A stretch of 64,000 nucleotides of DNA from Brevibacillus borstelensis (GTDB taxonomy: Bacteria; Bacillota; Bacilli; Brevibacillales; Brevibacillaceae), in NCBI RefSeq assembly GCF_003710865.1, contig NZ_RHHO01000031.1:168999-232998 (forward strand), written 5' to 3'. Shown here in pieces: positions 17,922 through 27,005 of this stretch. The translations under genes and the position numbers were made by a program. Each line of letters starts with the position of its first letter. The stretch's first letter is position 1. The notes below the pieces were generated by a model. The model saw nothing but the letters and a program-made list of their open reading frames with translations, had not been told where the DNA came from and ran no database searches.

Positions 17922-18332
17922 CTAGCGGACGCGCTGGAAATCTTCCACGGCAGCCGGCGCTTTTTCTTCGGGCTTCAGCTCTACGTCCACAATATGTACG
18001 TTTACTTCCACGACCGACAGACCCGTCATGCTTTCGATGGCGTTGCGCACACTATCTTGAATATTTCGAGCGACATCCGGGATACGGTGTCCATATTTTA
18101 CGATAATCGATACATCAACTGCCGCTTCGCGCGAGCCTACCTCTACGCGTACGCCGCGAGCTATATTTTTACGGCCGAGCCGTTCGACAATCTCACCTAC
18201 GAAACCACCGCTCATTTGTGCTACACCCTCTACCTCAGAGGCAGCCATACCGGCGATTACTTCCAGGACTTCGGGAGCGATCTGCACCTTACCAAGCTCT
18301 GTTCTTTCTAGATCCGGTGTAAACTCTTCCAC
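17922..18332 (-). CDS. Asp23/Gls24 family envelope stress protein (YqhY-like)
   Basis: A 136-residue protein starting at GTG 18332, eight bases after AGGGAGG. The Asp23 domain reads LGKVQIAPEVLEVIAGMAA then ARGVRVEVGSREAAVDVSI and the helix IPDVARNIQDSVRNAIESM. In Bacillus, YqhY lies beside accB-accC as here and influences acetyl-CoA carboxylase. The protein is normally abundant and tethered by AmaP, whose gene follows. Confidence 0.92.
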   Translation of the reverse strand: MEEFTPDLERTELGKVQIAPEVLEVIAGMAASEVEGVAQMSGGFVGEIVERLGRKNIARGVRVEVGSREAAVDVSIIVKYGHRIPDVARNIQDSVRNAIESMTGLSVVEVNVHIVDVELKPEEKAPAAVEDFQRVR

Positions 18333-18392
18333 GCTTCGCACCTCCCTATGGTTTTGTAACCCATTATAACAAGCAGCTTCCACTTTTACAAA

Positions 18393-19748
18393 TCAAGCTT
18401 CGTCCAGATTCAGTTCATGAATCTCCAGGAATTTCGTGTCAAACTGACCGCTGGCGAACACTTCGTGGTCAAGCACCTTGAGATGGAACGGAATCGTCGT
18501 GTGCACACCCTCCACGACAAACTCGCCGAGCGCCCGCTTCATGCGTTCGATCGCTTCCGTGCGGTCTTTGCCCCAGACGATCAGCTTCGCGATCATCGAG
18601 TCGTAATAAGGCGGGATGACATAGCCGGTATAAGCGGCGCTGTCGACGCGCACACCGAATCCGCCCGGAGCGAGATACGTCGTGATTTTCCCAGGGGATG
18701 GCATGAAATTCTTGACCGGATTTTCCGCATTGATCCGGCATTCGATGGCCCAGCCATTCAGCTTGATGTCGTCCTGTGTAAACGACAGCGGCTGGCCTGC
18801 AGCTACCGTGAGCTGTTCTTTAATCAAATCAAACCCGGTTACAAGCTCTGTCACCGGATGTTCAACCTGAATGCGGGTGTTCATCTCCATAAAGTAGAAC
18901 TTCCCGTGTTTGTCCAGAAGGAATTCAACCGTTCCTGCGCCGTGGTAATTTACCGCTTTGGCTGCAGCTACGGCCGCTTCCCCCATCTCTCTCCGCAGTT
19001 CCTCGCTCAGGGCGGGAGATGGCGCTTCCTCAATCAATTTTTGATGGCGTCGCTGAATGGAACAGTCGCGCTCACCCAAATACACGACATTGCCGTGCTT
19101 ATCTGCCATGATCTGAATTTCGACGTGGCGCGGTCCTTCGACGAATTTTTCGAGATAAACGCCCGGGTTGCCAAAGGCAGTTTTCGCCTCGTTTTGCGCT
19201 TGACGGATCGCCTTTTCCAGATCCTCATCGTCTACAGCAACGCGCATCCCGCGGCCTCCGCCGCCGGCGGTTGCCTTTACCATCACCGGATAGCCGATTT
19301 CATTGGCCGTCTTGATCGCATCGGCGATATCCTCGACAAGGCCATCTGTTCCCGGAACAGTCGGTACACCGGCTGATTTCATCGTATCCTTGGCGGTGGA
19401 TTTATCGCCCATCTTGACGATGGCCTCCGGGTCAGGCCCGATAAATGTGATGTTGCAAGCGGCACAAATCTCGGCAAAGTCGGCGTTCTCTGCCAAAAAC
19501 CCGTAGCCGGGATGGATGGCGTCTGCCCCAACCTTGGTGGCTACACTCATGATGCTCGCAATGTTGAGGTAGCTTTCTTTCGATGCTGTGGGTCCAATGC
19601 AGTAAGCTTCGTCAGCCAATTTTACGTGCAGCGCTTCGCGATCTGCTTCGGAGTACACAGCTACCGTACGAATGCCCAACTCGCGGCAGGCGCGAATGAC
19701 ACGGACAGCAATTTCGCCCCGGTTGGCAATCAATACTTTTTGAAACAT
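18393..19748 (-). CDS. accC: Acetyl-CoA carboxylase biotin carboxylase subunit
   Basis: A 451-residue ATP-grasp enzyme that carboxylates the biotin carried on AccB with bicarbonate and ATP. It starts [20 protein letters not shown] at 19748, behind GGAGGAG; the frame extends five codons further upstream. The glycine loop GGGGRGMRV, the [13 protein letters not shown] segment and [14 protein letters not shown] are diagnostic. Sixteen bases separate it from accB, forming the accBC operon that supplies malonyl-CoA. Confidence 0.97.
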   Translation of the reverse strand: MFQKVLIANRGEIAVRVIRACRELGIRTVAVYSEADREALHVKLADEAYCIGPTASKESYLNIASIMSVATKVGADAIHPGYGFLAENADFAEICAACNITFIGPDPEAIVKMGDKSTAKDTMKSAGVPTVPGTDGLVEDIADAIKTANEIGYPVMVKATAGGGGRGMRVAVDDEDLEKAIRQAQNEAKTAFGNPGVYLEKFVEGPRHVEIQIMADKHGNVVYLGERDCSIQRRHQKLIEEAPSPALSEELRREMGEAAVAAAKAVNYHGAGTVEFLLDKHGKFYFMEMNTRIQVEHPVTELVTGFDLIKEQLTVAAGQPLSFTQDDIKLNGWAIECRINAENPVKNFMPSPGKITTYLAPGGFGVRVDSAAYTGYVIPPYYDSMIAKLIVWGKDRTEAIERMKRALGEFVVEGVHTTIPFHLKVLDHEVFASGQFDTKFLEIHELNLDEA

Positions 19749-19764
19749 TACGCTCTCCTCCAAC

Positions 19765-20274
19765 CTATTCTGGCTTCACCAAAAACAGCGGCTGGCCGTA
19801 TTCCACCAGCTGACCATCCTCAACCAGCACTTTCACGATCTCCCCGGATACTTCTGCCTCGATCTCGTTGAACAGCTTCATCGCTTCCACGATGCAAACA
19901 ACCTTGTTCGGGGTCACCTTGTCGCCTGCTTGGACGTAGGCAGGCTTGCCCGGCTCAGGGGAACGGTAGAATGTTCCCACCATCGGGGACACGATTTTGT
20001 GCAGGTTCGACTCATCTACGGCTGCTGCTGCCGGCTTCGGAGCCTCAACCGGCGCCGCAGGAGCTTCTGCCACTGCCGGTGCAGCTGCTACGGGAGCCGT
20101 TGCTTGGGCGACCGGAGCCACTGGAGCCTGTACGACCGGTTGCGAAACGTAGACGGTTTCCCCGGCCGATTTTTTCATTGTTACCTTTGCTCCATCGATT
20201 TCAAGCTCGAATTCGTTAATGGACGACTGATCAATCAACTTGATAATTTCACGGATTTCATGAATTTTGAACAC
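19765..20274 (-). CDS. accB: Biotin carboxyl carrier protein of acetyl-CoA carboxylase
   Basis: A 169-residue carrier starting at GTG 20274 ([13 protein letters not shown]) after AAGGAG; the longer frame upstream has no family similarity. An Ala/Pro-rich linker spans about 50-90. The biotinyl domain carries Lys133 in [11 protein letters not shown]. It serves AccC and the transcarboxylase (not in this window). It is the first gene of the accBC pair. The 177 bases upstream hold an imperfect stem near 20380-20425 without a clear T-run. Confidence 0.96.
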   Translation of the reverse strand: MFKIHEIREIIKLIDQSSINEFELEIDGAKVTMKKSAGETVYVSQPVVQAPVAPVAQATAPVAAAPAVAEAPAAPVEAPKPAAAAVDESNLHKIVSPMVGTFYRSPEPGKPAYVQAGDKVTPNKVVCIVEAMKLFNEIEAEVSGEIVKVLVEDGQLVEYGQPLFLVKPE

Positions 20275-20451
20275 AGGTAAGCACTCCTTCATTTCGAAAG
20301 ATAACCAGGGAGTATGGTATGTATCGAGGTCTAACAATCATGGTAGCTTGTCACCACCCCAACGTCAAGAAAGGATTTCCCCTCATTTCCAGCGAAAAAC
20401 GAGGAGAAACCCTTACCAGCATGCCCGTTTTCAATGATCCTTAGTACCTCG

Positions 20452-21117
20452 TCAGGAAGCTTTGAATTGTACGGTGATATTGGTTGCCGGGACGTTCAGA
20501 TGCTGTTTTACATTGGAGATGATGTCCACCACTTCATCTGCGCCCAGTTTGTCTTTTTGCACGATTACTGTCACCTTGTCATTTTGCGTGAACACGACAG
20601 CGTCTTTGTAGCCGCTTGTTTTCAGCATTTCTTCTACGGCCATTGTGGCGCTCTCCATCGTAGAGAGCTCTTCGTACTTCGCTTTCGCCTCTGCTACTGC
20701 CTGCGGGGTCGCATCCGGGCTGCCCATGATGCTCATCTGCTCGTCTTTTTGCTGCTGGAGTTGGGCTTCCCGCTTCATTTTGTACCCGGTGAAAATTTCG
20801 CTCGGGGTATCAGCCAGCGTCGCCGTTTCCTTGGTATCTGTCTGCTGCTCCTTGTTGGCATTTGCCGTATCTGCTGCCGCAGGTTCCGTTTTTGGCTTGC
20901 CCTCGACAGGAGCTGCGTCAGTGGCTGGCGTCTCTGTCTGTTTGCTCTCAACCACGACACCAGAAAGCGAGTCCTGCTCAGGCTGCAGCTGCTGCAACTG
21001 TTGCTGCCCCAGCGTCGACACTTGACTGTCCGGCCCTTTGACCAAATAGTAGCCCGAGAGGACCACCATCACGGCCAGCATTGTCAACAACCATACCGTT
21101 TGCTTGCGAAGCATCAT
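20452..21117 (-). CDS. spoIIIAH: Stage III sporulation protein AH
   Basis: A 221-residue mother-cell protein with one N-terminal membrane segment (about 8-24) and an extracellular domain. The C-terminal YscJ/FliF-like ring domain (MAVEEMLKTSGYKDAVVFTQ) pairs with SpoIIQ across the forespore septum to build the feeding channel. The linker (30-110) is Gln/Thr/Glu-rich and poorly conserved. GGAGG precedes tandem ATG codons at 21117 and 21114. Last gene of the spoIIIA operon. Confidence 0.93.
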   Translation of the reverse strand: MMLRKQTVWLLTMLAVMVVLSGYYLVKGPDSQVSTLGQQQLQQLQPEQDSLSGVVVESKQTETPATDAAPVEGKPKTEPAAADTANANKEQQTDTKETATLADTPSEIFTGYKMKREAQLQQQKDEQMSIMGSPDATPQAVAEAKAKYEELSTMESATMAVEEMLKTSGYKDAVVFTQNDKVTVIVQKDKLGADEVVDIISNVKQHLNVPATNITVQFKAS

Positions 21118-21130
21118 TTGTCATTACCTC

Positions 21131-21769
21131 CTAACCTTTTTTAGGCAATATCGAAATTTTGTAGGCAGGCACATCCAATACTTTTTGAACCGCTTCGGTG
21201 ATCCACGCTTTGACTTGTATGTTGTCGGCGCCTTTTGCCACCACCAAAACCCCTCTTACCTTTGGCTTTAGCGTTTTGAGGATAACGGGCTGATCCTGTT
21301 TGCCTCCCTGGACCACGACCACTTGTTCATCGCGGGATTGGTCATTTTGATTCCGCGTGGCTCGCTCCTTGTCCGTTTCCTGATTGGTAGAGGAACGGGT
21401 ATTGGTGTTTTTCCCGACGACCAGCTCCGGCGTCGAATCCAGATTGACCATGACTTCAACCTCTCCCACACCAACTACGCTGGCCAATATTTCCTTCAGC
21501 TGCGTTTGATACATGTTTTCGTATTCTGCGATGATGTCGGGCGGATTGGCTCCTCCGAGCACCGGCGCCGACTGTTCGGTTCCAGGCGGTCCGGTCGGTT
21601 CATTGCCTCCAATCCCGAAACCCATCGGCTGATCGCGTTCAACATTCAGGAAATCGGTCAAAATCATGATGGCCATCCCGATTCCCAATATGACGATAAA
21701 ATAGTGGATCGGCTTCAGCTTCTTTTTATCTGAATCTGCGGCCAACCATTGCTTCAGCTTCCCAAACAC
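21131..21769 (-). CDS. spoIIIAG: Stage III sporulation protein AG
   Basis: A 212-residue protein from a GTG at 21769. One membrane segment (about 22-41, PIHYFIVILGIGMAIMIL) is followed by a Gly/Pro-rich linker and a ring-forming domain, ILASVVGVGEVEVMVNLDST and VRGVLVVAKGADNIQVKAW. SpoIIIAG forms the large mother-cell ring of the SpoIIIA-SpoIIQ complex. It lies 13 bases upstream of spoIIIAH. Confidence 0.93.
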   Translation of the reverse strand: MFGKLKQWLAADSDKKKLKPIHYFIVILGIGMAIMILTDFLNVERDQPMGFGIGGNEPTGPPGTEQSAPVLGGANPPDIIAEYENMYQTQLKEILASVVGVGEVEVMVNLDSTPELVVGKNTNTRSSTNQETDKERATRNQNDQSRDEQVVVVQGGKQDQPVILKTLKPKVRGVLVVAKGADNIQVKAWITEAVQKVLDVPAYKISILPKKG

Positions 21770-21800
21770 CCCTGCTCACCTCACCTTGAACGACTGCATG

Positions 21801-22469
21801 TCACCGCTTCTCAATCTTGTCCTGATCCCTGGTAACGACTACCATATCCTCGCTTAAGCCCCATTGCGCTGCCAGATCACTGGCAATCCGTTTGGACAGG
21901 GCATCCTTCTGCTGTGCAGCAGCCGGCAGCTCCCTTTCTTCTTGCCCCTGGCTTTGACTGTTTACCTCGATGCGTATCGGTTCGATCGGTTCGACCGGCT
22001 TGATCGCGCTTGCTGTTTCCCCGCTGCTCCCTTCTGGGGCGATCGCTACCTCGATGCGCTGCAATTTTGCCTGGTCTGCATTCTTGTTGTCCAACAGAAC
22101 CTTGACTGCCGTTACCTCCACTCCGTGATCCTCCTTGAGCTTCGTTCGAATGGATGCCTCCACCTGACTTTGCACGTAGGCGTCTATTTGCTTTTCCTGC
22201 TTTCCGGCCAGCCTCTCGGCGATGCGCTTCCACTCGGTGTCGGAGGGCCGGTTCATCTGCTCCTGGTAGCGGTCCAGCTTAAGCGCCAGATCATCCTGAG
22301 AGAGCTGAAACAGGGCGAACACAGGGGAGATGATCGTCATCAAAATAATCAGTCCCATCACCATTTTGACGTAGCGCTGCATGCTGGTATTGGGCAAAAT
22401 GAGGTCGAGGAACGCAGCCAGGAGAACAAGTAAGATGATCTTTTTCAGCCAGAGCGTAAGCCATGTCAT
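21801..22469 (-). CDS. spoIIIAF: Stage III sporulation protein AF
   Basis: A 222-residue protein with two N-terminal membrane segments (LWLKKIILLVLLAAFLDLIL and the MVMGLIILMTIISPVFALF region) and a soluble C-terminal ring-like domain. ATG at 22469 is preferred because AGGTG lies 6 bases before it; a GTG at 22478 abuts the spoIIIAE stop and would lie in that site. Part of the SpoIIIA channel. Confidence 0.9.
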   Translation of the reverse strand: MTWLTLWLKKIILLVLLAAFLDLILPNTSMQRYVKMVMGLIILMTIISPVFALFQLSQDDLALKLDRYQEQMNRPSDTEWKRIAERLAGKQEKQIDAYVQSQVEASIRTKLKEDHGVEVTAVKVLLDNKNADQAKLQRIEVAIAPEGSSGETASAIKPVEPIEPIRIEVNSQSQGQEERELPAAAQQKDALSKRIASDLAAQWGLSEDMVVVTRDQDKIEKR

Positions 22470-22478
22470 CTGCTTCAC

Positions 22479-23663
22479 CTACCGAACCATCATGGAGATA
22501 TTGCCCGCCGCAATGATAATGGTGATGGCCAAAAAGAACATCAGCCCTACCGTGGCCAAAGCCGCAAAGACAAAGATTAGATTTTTCCCGATCGCTCCGA
22601 GTGCCGCGATGATCGGACTATTGCCCAAAGGCTGCAGGACGGCGGAGGAAAGATTGTAGATCATGGCCAAAATCAGGATCTTGAGGGCCGGGAATGCGCA
22701 CAGGAGGAGCAGAATCAGGACCCCTGCCAATCCAACTGCGTTCTTGACCAGAAGAGAAGCATTGAGCACTGTGTCTGCCGCATCTGAGAACATCCTGCCG
22801 ACAATCGGGATGAAATTGCCGGTAATGTATTTGGCCGTCCTCAGGGTTACCCCGTCAGCTACTGCCGACGTAGCCCCCTGGATGGAGATGATCGCCAGAA
22901 ATATGGTAAGAAAGGACCCGAGCGCTCCCATTGCAATATTGCGCAAGAGGGAAGCAAGCTGCGTGACCTGGTATCTTTCCGAAAAGAGGCTTGCGATCGA
23001 CAGCATGGCGGACAGAAACAGGAGCGGAAATATGACGTAGGAAATGAGTATCCCGCTGGTATTGATGAGAAAGATGATGAGCGGGTGAAACATCGTCGCT
23101 GACGCCAAATTTCCTACAGAAGCGAGCAGAGCGATGACCAGAGGAATCATGGCCAGCATAAAGTCGGACATGTCGCTGATCGCTTCTTTGGCGTACGTGA
23201 TGGCCACATGGAAGCTGTTAATGGCGAGCACCATCAGCACGAGATAGGCAATCGAATAGGCTACCGTCGTCACGGTGTTGCGTTCAAAGGCGTTTTGCAT
23301 CGTCTCCAGAATCATGGCAAAAACCGTAATAATGATGATCGAGCTGAGCAGTTTGCCATTCATCAAAATTTCATGGAAAACAAATTTGCCGAAGCCCTTG
23401 AGAAACCCGGAGAGACTAAAGTCCCCCTGCTGCATCAACAACTGTAGAAAACCGGGAGCCTGCAGATCAGGAAGATACCCTTTGTAATCGCGCTGCAGCT
23501 CTGTCCAAAACCTTTCGACCCGGTCAACCTGCAAATCGTCTACCTGCTGCTTGATCAGGTAATCGACAGAAGGTGCTGGTGTCGTCACGGCAGCCGAGAG
23601 AGAGGTTGACGGCAGGAAGACAAACAGCAGAAACAAGAAGAGCGACCAGCCCGCACGAGTCAC
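22479..23663 (-). CDS. spoIIIAE: Stage III sporulation protein AE
   Basis: A polytopic protein of about 394 residues with an N-terminal signal-like segment and seven or eight further hydrophobic segments. The family blocks FHPLIIFLINTSG and GRMFSDAADTVL are present. It is thought to form the membrane base of the SpoIIIA channel. GTG at 23663 fits the GGGAGG spacing better than the GTG at 23669. It ends immediately before the spoIIIAF start region. Confidence 0.93.
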   Translation of the reverse strand: MTRAGWSLFLFLLFVFLPSTSLSAAVTTPAPSVDYLIKQQVDDLQVDRVERFWTELQRDYKGYLPDLQAPGFLQLLMQQGDFSLSGFLKGFGKFVFHEILMNGKLLSSIIIITVFAMILETMQNAFERNTVTTVAYSIAYLVLMVLAINSFHVAITYAKEAISDMSDFMLAMIPLVIALLASVGNLASATMFHPLIIFLINTSGILISYVIFPLLFLSAMLSIASLFSERYQVTQLASLLRNIAMGALGSFLTIFLAIISIQGATSAVADGVTLRTAKYITGNFIPIVGRMFSDAADTVLNASLLVKNAVGLAGVLILLLLCAFPALKILILAMIYNLSSAVLQPLGNSPIIAALGAIGKNLIFVFAALATVGLMFFLAITIIIAAGNISMMVR

Positions 23664-23680
23664 TTGCACCCCTCCCCCAA

Positions 23681-24070
23681 CTACGCCGGCAACAGGTCTA
23701 TGACCGTTTCGATAATGATCTGAATGATCGGAACGGCCATGATCAGAATCAACACTTTCCCAGCCAGCTCGATTTTGGAAGCGATGGCTCCCTGACCGGC
23801 GTCTCTGGTCATTTGTGCCCCGAATTCAGCGATATAGGCAATTCCGATGATTTTCAAGATGGTTTCCAAAAATACGAGATTGAGGTCAGCTTGTACCGCC
23901 AGACGCTCCAGAATCCTGATGACCTCCGCTATTTTACCGATCAGAAAGTAAAAGATGACAACGCCGCTCGCGATGGCCAGCAGGTAGGCGAACATCGGTT
24001 TTTGTTCCTTGATGACCAGCGCGAGAATCGTAGCCACCAATCCCAGTCCGACGATTTGTACGATCTCCAT
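23681..24070 (-). CDS. spoIIIAD: Stage III sporulation protein AD
   Basis: A 129-residue protein with four hydrophobic segments, including IVQIVGLGLVATILALVI at the N terminus and IVQIIIETVIDLLPA-type sequence at the end. AEFGAQMTRDAGQGAIASK is the family loop. SpoIIIAC/AD resemble membrane stators of the channel. Preceded by GGAGGG. Confidence 0.92.
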   Translation of the reverse strand: MEIVQIVGLGLVATILALVIKEQKPMFAYLLAIASGVVIFYFLIGKIAEVIRILERLAVQADLNLVFLETILKIIGIAYIAEFGAQMTRDAGQGAIASKIELAGKVLILIMAVPIIQIIIETVIDLLPA

Positions 24071-24083
24071 TCGCCTTCCCTCC

Positions 24084-24287
24084 TCAATTAAACAGGAAGA
24101 CGCGTTTTACCTCGGAAAACAGGTCGCCGACATAGTGAGCTACCATGTACAGCACGATGATAAACCCCACCAGCGTCGCCCAGTGTGCGATGTCCTCCTT
24201 GCCAGCCTGCTTCAGAACCGTGTGCAGAATGGCTGTAATAAATCCCACCGCCCCGATCTGAAAAACAGGTGTCAAATCAAAATCCAC
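24084..24287 (-). CDS. spoIIIAC: Stage III sporulation protein AC
   Basis: A 67-residue protein with two membrane helices (FQIGAVGFITAILHTVL and ATLVGFIIVLYMVAHYV). The start is GTG at 24287, six bases after GAGGTG; the GTG at 24296 is part of that binding site. Length agrees with the family. It is related in topology to the N half of SpoIIIAD. Confidence 0.9.
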   Translation of the reverse strand: MDFDLTPVFQIGAVGFITAILHTVLKQAGKEDIAHWATLVGFIIVLYMVAHYVGDLFSEVKRVFLFN

Positions 24288-24303
24288 AGTGAACACCTCG
24301 CCT

Positions 24304-24822
24304 TTAGAACATCAGGATGACGACCAACAACCCGCACAGGAAGCCGAGGCTTTTGTACATTTTCTCGTACCTGTTTTGTTCCGCTCGCGCCTCTTCCTCC
24401 AACCCGCGAAGGTGTGTAACGGCGAGACGCAAATGCTTTTGCTGGTCTTCCCGATCAGATGATCCGAGCACCTGTCCCAGACTGGTCAACACATCCCGCT
24501 CTTGCTTGCGAAGCGACGTTTGCTGCCAGTGTCTATCGATGGCCAGTCTGAGCGCTTCGTCGGCGTTCTGTGCCCGCTCCTCGCGAAGGCTGCCCGCAGC
24601 GGTCTGGAACAGCTGTCCAATCTCTGTCGGCAGCCGGTTTCCCACTTTGAGCAGGGCAGGCTGCAACGGGGTCAGGCCGTACACGATCTCCGTCTCCAGC
24701 ATCTGCAGCCCTACGAGAAGGGCTCTGAGCTGCACGGGACGATACGCATAAAACCGACCAATTTGCCACCCTACCATGGAAGCCGAGAACAGGATCAGCA
24801 CGGCTCCGATCAGCTTAACCAT
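24304..24822 (-). CDS. spoIIIAB: Stage III sporulation protein AB
   Basis: A 172-residue protein with N- and C-terminal membrane segments flanking a helical domain. RPVQLRALLVGLQMLETEIVYG and LAVTHLRGLEEEAR are characteristic; the fold is related to type II secretion GspF-like domains. The ATG at 24822 lies inside the end of spoIIIAA (13-base overlap), indicating coupled translation. Confidence 0.92.
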   Translation of the reverse strand: MVKLIGAVLILFSASMVGWQIGRFYAYRPVQLRALLVGLQMLETEIVYGLTPLQPALLKVGNRLPTEIGQLFQTAAGSLREERAQNADEALRLAIDRHWQQTSLRKQERDVLTSLGQVLGSSDREDQQKHLRLAVTHLRGLEEEARAEQNRYEKMYKSLGFLCGLLVVILMF

Positions 24823-25772
24823 GCGACCTCCCCCTTATCGACCGGTTCGAGACTCCGGTCGTAGACGCCTTGAATCGTCCCTACGCCCTTCGAGCGGCTC
24901 AGAACAAAATAGCGGGAGAAGACGCCGCTTTGAATCAATTTTCCCAGTGCCGGACGCCTCGCCACCTCTTCGATCTCTGCGCCGTGCGCAGAACAGATTA
25001 CGGAAACACCGGCATGGACGGCTTCCCATACGGCTTCGCCGTCTTCCGGCCGCCCCACCTCATCCACGATCAGGACATCGGGTGACATCGAACGGATCAG
25101 CATCATCATTCCTGCTGCTTTTGGGCAAGCATCCAGCACGTCCGTTCTCGGGCCGACATCCCGCTGCGGAACACCGTTCAAGCAGCCGGCAAGCTCGGAA
25201 CGCTCGTCCACAATGCCCACTTTGCGGCTGGAGGACCATTCGTTCCCATAGCTGATGGAGCGGGCAATATCTCGCAGGAGCGTTGTTTTTCCGCACTGTG
25301 GAGGCGAGATGATCAGGGCATTCAGGATTCGTCCGTTTTCGAACAGATAGGGCAGGACCTTCTGTGCCGTCCCTTTTTTCTCGCGAGCGATCCGGATGTT
25401 AAAGCTGGTAACGTCGCGAATCCCTTTTACTTCTCCCCGTTCCAGGACGACCTTGCCGGCAATGCCGATCCGGTGTCCCCCTGTAACAGTGATGTAGCCG
25501 CGTTTCAGCTCTTCTTCCAGAGTGTACAGAGAGTGCTGGCTGACCAGGTTCAACAGCTTGACCGACTGTTCTTCAGTGAAGGTCCACCCTTGTCTGGCAT
25601 TGGCTGTCAGCTGTCCTGCGGCTGTCACGTAGCTCGACTGCTGCCCAAATCTTATTTCCAGCGGCTGATTTTGCCGTAGGCGGATTTCCTCCAGATGCTC
25701 TCTGACGGCGGAGGGCAATGCAGTCAGAATGCTGCGGATGGTCGCCGGCAAAATCGCCATGATCTCGTTCAC
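24810..25772 (-). CDS. spoIIIAA: Stage III sporulation protein AA, ATPase
   Basis: A 320-residue cytoplasmic ATPase related to type II/IV secretion motors and proposed to power the SpoIIIA-SpoIIQ channel from the mother cell. The Walker A is SPPQCGKTTLLRDI, the Walker B region is PDVLIVDEVGRPEDGEA, and RHIGIAG-type sequence (TVTGGHRIGIAGKVVLE) precedes them. GTG at 25772 follows GGAGGG. First gene of the operon, with a sigma-E-like promoter upstream. Confidence 0.95.
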   Translation of the reverse strand: MNEIMAILPATIRSILTALPSAVREHLEEIRLRQNQPLEIRFGQQSSYVTAAGQLTANARQGWTFTEEQSVKLLNLVSQHSLYTLEEELKRGYITVTGGHRIGIAGKVVLERGEVKGIRDVTSFNIRIAREKKGTAQKVLPYLFENGRILNALIISPPQCGKTTLLRDIARSISYGNEWSSSRKVGIVDERSELAGCLNGVPQRDVGPRTDVLDACPKAAGMMMLIRSMSPDVLIVDEVGRPEDGEAVWEAVHAGVSVICSAHGAEIEEVARRPALGKLIQSGVFSRYFVLSRSKGVGTIQGVYDRSLEPVDKGEVAWLS

Positions 25773-25831
25773 GACTTATCCCTCCTTCGTGTCTTTGACA
25801 CTTCAGCCTTTGTCCACGTCGACTTACCTCC

Positions 25832-25861
25832 ATCCTATGCGGGTCTGGACGAGTTTTATGC
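25832..25861 (-). promoter_or_regulatory. Sigma-E-like promoter of the spoIIIA operon
   Basis: Minus strand GCATAAA (25855-25861) and CATAGGAT (25832-25839), separated by 15 bases, compare with the sigma-E consensus KMATATT-N14/15-CATACAHT (5/7 and 6/8). It lies about 60 bases before spoIIIAA. In Bacillus this operon is a sigma-E mother-cell target, which supports the call. Confidence 0.5.
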
Positions 25862-25948
25862 CAAGAAAACGCCAGAGAAACGCTTGCTAGCGAAAGTCGC
25901 GGGAACCGCACGAGTACTACGCGTATCAACGCAATCATTTCTCAAACA

Positions 25949-25991
25949 AAAAAACCGGCTTCCATACCGGTCGGTCCGGATGAAAGCCAGT
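25949..25991 (-). terminator. Terminator of the CD1247-type gene
   Basis: Minus strand CTGGCTTTCATCCGG pairs imperfectly with CCGGTATGGAAGCCGG, followed by seven T. It lies downstream of the acidic protein and before the spoIIIA promoter region. Confidence 0.7.
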
Positions 25992-26016
25992 TCACCATTT
26001 GTTCGCTCGATGTTTT

Positions 26017-26511
26017 TCAGGTGGCATTGATCGGTTCATATTGCCTGTCCTGCGGATAGGGTTCGATGATGTAATGATGGTACCCTTCATCATCCTCCCC
26101 CTCTTGAAAGAACATGATCTCATGGCACGAGGGACACTCGATTTCATAAGAGGCTATCACATTGTCGTCAGAATCCAGCTCGTAAGTGGAGGCATCCTCG
26201 TCGTCCTGATCCGCAAATTTATCATAGAGGACGCTGTCGTCGTCTTCGTCACAGTCATCCACCATCTCGTACAGATCATCCTCATCGCCGAAAAGGTACA
26301 ACTCCACATCGTCGAGATCATCGTCAATTGCCTCTACGTAATCTTCGGTTTCCTCGATCCTGGCGTGCAATTCCCTGAACTGACCGTACATTTCGTCCAG
26401 TACCTCAATTACTTCCGACAGTACCTTTCCCTCATTGCTGTTCTGTGTCAGGTCCAACCCATCTGCCAAGCCGCGCAGATACGAAATTCGATTAGCCAAT
26501 GATTCAAGCAC
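26017..26511 (-). CDS. CD1247 N-terminal domain-type acidic protein
   Basis: A 164-residue strongly acidic protein from GTG 26511, seven bases after GGAGG. The N terminus (SLANRISYLRGLADGLDL) is a helical block found in a conserved family next to spoIIIAA in many spore formers. The middle (50-130) is dominated by Asp and Glu. Near the C terminus a CPSC pair with HEIMFF suggests half a zinc ribbon. Function unknown; position suggests a sporulation or cell-cycle link, by inference only. Confidence 0.7.
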   Translation of the reverse strand: MLESLANRISYLRGLADGLDLTQNSNEGKVLSEVIEVLDEMYGQFRELHARIEETEDYVEAIDDDLDDVELYLFGDEDDLYEMVDDCDEDDDSVLYDKFADQDDEDASTYELDSDDNVIASYEIECPSCHEIMFFQEGEDDEGYHHYIIEPYPQDRQYEPINAT

Positions 26512-26589
26512 GAGGAACCCTCCTTTATCCGTTTACTTTCGCTATTGTTCCCGAAAGTCGGGAGGGTTACTAATGCCAAATCGTATCCG

Positions 26590-26853
26590 TCATTTTCTGA
26601 CCCCGATGAATATACAGACGATGCCCGCAAATATCCACATGATTTTTGCGAAGCTGATCCGGTCCGACATGCCGATCAGTCCGATTGTCGTAGTCGACAG
26701 CAGTACAAGCGGACCTACAATGGCAAGTCCCGAATTGATCAGCAGCGCCTTCTCCACCTCGTTTACTTTTAAAATAAACAGGGCCGCCAGCACTTCAATG
26801 GTACCAGACATCACTCTTAGTGTAGCCATCCCTATGATCGCTTTTTCCCACAT
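26590..26853 (-). CDS. yqhV: YqhV family membrane protein (DUF2619)
   Basis: An 87-residue protein with three hydrophobic segments (about 9-29, 38-57 and 68-84) and the pattern MATLRVMSGTIEVLAALF. It matches YqhV, which lies next to spoIIIAA in Bacillus; in Bacillus it belongs to the mother-cell set. ATG at 26853 is ten bases after GGAGG; a GTG one codon earlier is possible. No activity is known. Confidence 0.82.
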   Translation of the reverse strand: MWEKAIIGMATLRVMSGTIEVLAALFILKVNEVEKALLINSGLAIVGPLVLLSTTTIGLIGMSDRISFAKIMWIFAGIVCIFIGVRK

Positions 26854-27005
26854 CACTCCTCGCCCTCCTCCCTATCACTCTATGCTCGTCCCGGGCAGAT
26901 TCATCACTGAAAGCTGGGCAATCGCCTATAGGCTTGCGGCTCACTCCCAACCTCACCCGCACATAGACTAAAAGCAAACGCCTAGAAGAAATGAGGAAAA
27001 CAGCC

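Noticed and set aside
18417..19376. Long plus-strand open frame inside accC
   Set aside because: It is antisense to a fully conserved biotin carboxylase gene, has no ribosome site and no family resemblance.
20380..20425. Imperfect stem between accB and spoIIIAH as terminator
   Set aside because: GGGTTTC/GAAATCC arms contain mismatches and no T-run follows.
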